Shown here piece by piece: positions 61,369 through 64,000 of a DNA stretch of 64,000 nucleotides. Source of the DNA: Nocardioides sp. SR21 (GTDB taxonomy: Bacteria > Actinomycetota > Actinomycetes > Propionibacteriales > Nocardioidaceae); assembly GCF_022761125.1 (NCBI RefSeq), contig NZ_JAKWJR010000005.1:248001-312000 (forward strand), given 5' to 3'. The notes beneath the pieces are model-generated. The model was not told the origin of the DNA. It ran no database searches and was given only the letters and a program-made list of their open reading frames with translations. Position numbers and translations under genes: made by a program. Numbering within the stretch: the first letter of the stretch is position 1; the number at the start of each line of letters is the position of its first letter.

Positions 61369-61763
61369 CCCACTCCACCCAGTCGACCGGTGACCTGGTC
61401 TCCCAGCTGTCGAGCGAGATCTCGACGCTGGTGCGCGACGAGCTCCGGCTCGCGCAGGTCGAGGTCACCGGGAAGGCCAAGAGGGCCGGCATCGGCGCCG
61501 GGATGTTCGGCGCGGCCGGCGTGCTCGCGCTGTACGGCGTGGGCGTGCTGATCGCGGCCGCCGTACTCGCCCTGGCGCTCGTCCTCGACGCCTGGCTCGC
61601 CGCGGTGATCGTCGGCGTCGTGCTGCTCGCGATCGCCGGCGTGGTCGCGATGCGGGGCAAGCGCGAGGTGGCGCAGGCGGCGCCGCCCGTGCCGACCCAG
61701 GCCGTCGAGAACATCAAGGCGGACATCGACACGGTCCGCCACCCCAGGAGGGACCATGAGTAA
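61365..61763 (+). CDS. Holin-like (phage holin superfamily III / DUF1469) protein
   Basis: A 132-residue protein with an amphipathic start (LVSQLSSEISTLVRDELRLAQVEVTGKAKRAGIGAGMFG) and two membrane helices (ALYGVGVLIAAAVLALALVLDAW, AVIVGVVLLAIAGVVAM). Despite the name, chromosomal copies are ordinary envelope proteins and no phage genes are nearby. GTG start overlaps the YtxH-like gene. Followed by DUF3618 with an eight-base overlap. Confidence 0.8.
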   Translation: MTHSTQSTGDLVSQLSSEISTLVRDELRLAQVEVTGKAKRAGIGAGMFGAAGVLALYGVGVLIAAAVLALALVLDAWLAAVIVGVVLLAIAGVVAMRGKREVAQAAPPVPTQAVENIKADIDTVRHPRRDHE

Positions 61764-61992
61764 CGGCACCAGCCCGGATGCCGCCGAGCTCCAGGCGGAG
61801 ATCGAGCGGACCCGCGAGGACCTCGCCGAGACCGTCGACCAGCTCGCCGCGAAGCTCGACGTGAAGTCGCGCGTGCGCGAGCGCGTCACCAGCCCGGACG
61901 GCAAGCCGACCCCGGCCGTGACCAGCGTCGGCGCGGGACTGGTCGCGGGCCTCGCCGCGATCGTGCTGCTGTGGCTGTGGGGTCGCCGATGA
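61756..61992 (+). CDS. DUF3618 family protein
   Basis: 78 residues: ELQAEIERTREDLAETVDQLAAKLDVKSRVRE (helical DUF3618 core) and a C-terminal membrane helix (GLVAGLAAIVLLWLWG). AGGAGGG lies before the ATG. Always seen with holin-like and YtxH-like partners in actinobacteria; function unknown. Confidence 0.82.
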   Translation: MSNGTSPDAAELQAEIERTREDLAETVDQLAAKLDVKSRVRERVTSPDGKPTPAVTSVGAGLVAGLAAIVLLWLWGRR

Positions 61993-62294
61993 GCGCCGGG
62001 AAGCCCGAGAAGAAGACCAGCAGGAGCGCCAGCCTCCTCTACCGGCCGTGGGGCCTGGTCGCGAGCCTGCTCGGCGGCCTCGTCGCCGGCCAGATCTTCC
62101 AGCAGGTCTGGAAGCGGCTCGACCCGCAGAGCGCCGACGCCCCGCCGAAGCCTCTGGAGTCGGAGTACCGGCTGCGCAAGATCCTGATCGCAGCCGCCAT
62201 CCAGGGCGCGATCTTCACCGTCGTCCGGGCGCTGATCAACCGCGGGGGCGCGCGCCTCTTCGAGCGCTGGACCGGTGAGTGGCCCGGCGACTGA
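61989..62294 (+). CDS. DUF4235 family membrane protein
   Basis: From the ATG at 61989, which overlaps the DUF3618 stop, 101 residues with LYRPWGLVASLLGGLVAGQIFQQVWKRLD and ILIAAAIQGAIFTVVRALINRGGARLFERWTGEWPG, the two-helix DUF4235 pattern. It is the last gene of the envelope module and converges on the MFS gene with three bases between. Confidence 0.82.
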   Translation: MSAGKPEKKTSRSASLLYRPWGLVASLLGGLVAGQIFQQVWKRLDPQSADAPPKPLESEYRLRKILIAAAIQGAIFTVVRALINRGGARLFERWTGEWPGD

Positions 62295-62297
62295 CGA

Positions 62298-63602
62298 TCA
62301 GCGCACCGAGCGGATCCGGGTGACGAACACCGAGCCCAGGATCGCGGAGGCGAACGCGCTCGCGTAGACCGCGCAGTACCCGACCGAGAACGCGTCGCCG
62401 TTGGTCTCGGTGAGCCCGCCGAACGCCTCGACGACCACGAGGATCACGCCGGCGATGCCGGGCGCGACCACCTGCGGCAGGGCGTTGGCGATGTTGATGA
62501 CGCCGAGGTCCTTGCCGCGGTCGGCGGCGCCCGGGAGCACCTGGGTGATCAGCGCGAAGTCGACCGACGTGTAGATGCCGTACCCGATCCCCATCACGAC
62601 CGCCGCGACGACCGCGGCCGGCCACGTCTGCGCGACCGCGAGCAGCCCGGACGCGAACGCGCCGACGATCCCGGACCAGATCACGAACACCTTGCGCCGG
62701 CCGCTGCGGTCGCTCCAGATGCCGAACGTCACCGCGGTCACCATCAGCGCGAGGGCGTACGTCGCCGTCAGCACGAACACGCTGTCCTCGGCCTCGTCGG
62801 ACGTCATGCCGATCGCGTCCTGCAGGTAGTAAAGGAGGTACAGCAGGCCGAGCGCGTTGCCGAGGTTGACCAGGAACCGGGTGATCCAGGCCCACGCGAA
62901 GTCGGGGTGCTCGCGCGGCGAGACCCAGAACGACCGCACGAACGCGCCCCAGTCGAACGGCTCCGGCCGCTCATCGGGGGCGAGCGGGAGGTCGCGGGAG
63001 CCCAGGCAGTACGGCACCGCGAGCACGAGCAGCACGACCGCGGTGACGGCGTACCCGGCCGCGATGCTGCCGGTCGCCGATGCGATGCCGACGCCGCCGA
63101 CCACGCCGAGGGTCTGCGCGAGCGCGAGGATGCCGCCGATCTTGCCGCGCGACCCGACCGGGACCTGGTCGGGCACGGTCGCGGTGATCGCGGCGAGCAT
63201 CGCGTTCAGCGTCGCCTGCACGCCGCACCAGCCGAGCGCCATCACGACGACGTTGTCGGCGACGGCGAGCAGGAGCAGGGACAGCGCACCACCGACCGCG
63301 CCGCCGACCACCCACGGGAGGCGGCGGCCGGCGCGCAGCGTCGTCCGGTCCGAGAACGCGCCGAACACCGGGTTGCAGACGACCGACACGAACGCGCCCA
63401 GGCCCAGCACGACCGCGAGCACCAGCTTCTTGTTCGCCTCGTCGATCGACTCCGCCTGCTGCGCGAGCAGCACCTGGATCGGGCCGAAGAACCCGGCCCA
63501 CAGCCCGATGCTGGCCAGCGTCAGGTACGCGACCCAGCGACCCGGCGGGTTGTCCGTGGGCTCGGCGAGGGCCGAGCGGCGCGCGCCTGTGTCCGTCGTC
63601 AC
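62298..63602 (-). CDS. MFS transporter
   Basis: The 434-residue protein has twelve hydrophobic segments, with the MFS loop motif GAFSDRTTLRAGRRLPWVVGG after the second helix and FGIWSDRSGRRKVF in the second half. Its pattern recalls SLC45/GPH-type sugar carriers. It starts at a GTG at 63602; CATCCT six bases upstream fits a leaderless start. The substrate is unknown. Its gene lies 18 bases downstream of the gene cut by the right edge. Confidence 0.85.
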   Translation of the reverse strand: MTTDTGARRSALAEPTDNPPGRWVAYLTLASIGLWAGFFGPIQVLLAQQAESIDEANKKLVLAVVLGLGAFVSVVCNPVFGAFSDRTTLRAGRRLPWVVGGAVGGALSLLLLAVADNVVVMALGWCGVQATLNAMLAAITATVPDQVPVGSRGKIGGILALAQTLGVVGGVGIASATGSIAAGYAVTAVVLLVLAVPYCLGSRDLPLAPDERPEPFDWGAFVRSFWVSPREHPDFAWAWITRFLVNLGNALGLLYLLYYLQDAIGMTSDEAEDSVFVLTATYALALMVTAVTFGIWSDRSGRRKVFVIWSGIVGAFASGLLAVAQTWPAAVVAAVVMGIGYGIYTSVDFALITQVLPGAADRGKDLGVINIANALPQVVAPGIAGVILVVVEAFGGLTETNGDAFSVGYCAVYASAFASAILGSVFVTRIRSVR

Positions 63603-63620
63603 AGGCGCAGGATGGCACGG

Positions 63621-64000
63621 CTAGCAGCCCACGTCCGCGATGTCGCCGTTCTCGACGCCGCCGAAGGAGTACGCCGAGCAGTAGTAGCTGCTCAGCAGCT
63701 CGTCGCGCTGGAGCCTCACCGGCTTCCACACGCCGTTGCCGACGGGCTCGAGGTAGCGGAACGAGGTGTCGAGCAGCGGCGCGGCCGACGCGCCCTTGAG
63801 GTAGTGGGCGAGCCAGCGCTGCACGTACACGCTGGTGAGGTCCTGGCCGTACCGGCTGGCCGGCAGCACCAGCGGGATGTCGGTGTACTCCAGGTGGGTC
63901 GACGCGCGCGGCACGACGAGCATGGTGTCCACGCCGGCCTTCTCCCAGGCGTCGTACCCGGTCGCCCGCTCGCGGCCCGGGTCCGGCTGCACGCCGGCGG
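63621..64000 (-). CDS. Secreted alpha/beta hydrolase-like protein, C-terminal fragment
   Basis: The frame comes in from beyond the right edge and ends at 63621; at least 123 residues are visible. DTMLVVPRASTHLEYTDIPLVLPASRYGQDLTSVYVQRWLAHYLKG is the pattern seen near the C-terminus of actinobacterial secreted alpha/beta hydrolases, with the His of STHLE in the position of the catalytic His. The last residues contain two cysteines (YYCSAYSFGG and DVGC) that may form a disulfide. The nucleophile region is outside the window. Confidence 0.6.
   Translation of the reverse strand, partial: AGVQPDPGRERATGYDAWEKAGVDTMLVVPRASTHLEYTDIPLVLPASRYGQDLTSVYVQRWLAHYLKGASAAPLLDTSFRYLEPVGNGVWKPVRLQRDELLSSYYCSAYSFGGVENGDIADVGC

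Noticed and set aside
61365..61763. Prophage remnant suggested by the holin-like protein
   Set aside because: No integrase, lysin, portal or tail genes nearby; this family is a normal chromosomal envelope protein beside DUF3618/DUF4235.

Overview
The window is very GC-rich DNA (third codon positions almost always G or C) with F420-linked enzymes, a TetR/LacI/IclR/LAL-LuxR regulator mix and many leaderless genes. It therefore looks like a chromosomal segment of a high-GC actinobacterium, most likely a Nocardioides-like member of the Nocardioidaceae (inference from gene content, not from a marker gene). I see no tRNA, rRNA, CRISPR array, insertion sequence or prophage. Genes are tightly packed, and many neighbours overlap as ATGA, GTGA or TAATG.

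Region 1 (1-10,244) is a divergent catabolic cluster. Leftward runs a ribose-type ABC importer (binding lipoprotein, permease, ATPase) coupled to an alpha/beta hydrolase, a class A FAD monooxygenase and an FAD-linked oxidase cut by the window edge. Rightward runs a small YgiN-like monooxygenase, then a fumarylacetoacetase-family hydrolase, an aldehyde dehydrogenase, a VOC protein, an extradiol dioxygenase and an SDR. Together this reads as uptake, hydroxylation, meta-cleavage and processing of an aromatic compound. Region 2 (10,284-18,910) adds a GH1 beta-glucosidase, a nucleoside-hydrolase-like protein, a GH78 alpha-L-rhamnosidase, a luciferase-like oxidoreductase and an alpha/beta hydrolase of the C-C bond hydrolase type. 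A rhamnosyl-glucoside of a phenolic (for example a flavonoid glycoside) is a testable guess at the substrate.

Region 3 (19,072-31,927) holds a divergent GTP-type PEP carboxykinase whose P-loop cysteine is serine, a TetR/PAP2 pair with a clear palindromic operator, a LacI regulator with a triple ACCGGT operator, a secreted GH13 amylase with its own promoter, secreted proteins with His/Asp/Gly-rich and Cys-pair repeats, an acyl-CoA dehydrogenase, an F420:NADPH oxidoreductase and a PQ-loop transporter behind a structured leader.

Region 4 (31,998-41,056) is a complete protocatechuate branch of the beta-ketoadipate pathway: pobA and an IclR regulator leftward, pcaHGBDC rightward (pcaD and pcaC not fused), then a LysR gene divergent from pcaF-pcaI-pcaJ. 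It converts 4-hydroxybenzoate to succinyl-CoA and acetyl-CoA and could receive products from region 1.

Region 5 (41,060-51,806) has a methyltransferase plus a hydrolase-glycosyltransferase fusion divergent from a large LAL-type LuxR regulator, a DUF1579-like protein, a flavoprotein, a LapA-like protein, a secreted cupin and an ABC exporter. Region 6 (51,809-60,310) is a recC-recB-recD operon bracketed by two related ~111-116 bp composite palindromes built as 32+32+32 bases, the most unusual non-coding signal here. Region 7 (60,402-64,000) holds an ACT-domain protein, a four-gene envelope module (YtxH-like, holin-like, DUF3618, DUF4235), an MFS transporter and the C-terminal end of a secreted hydrolase-like gene.
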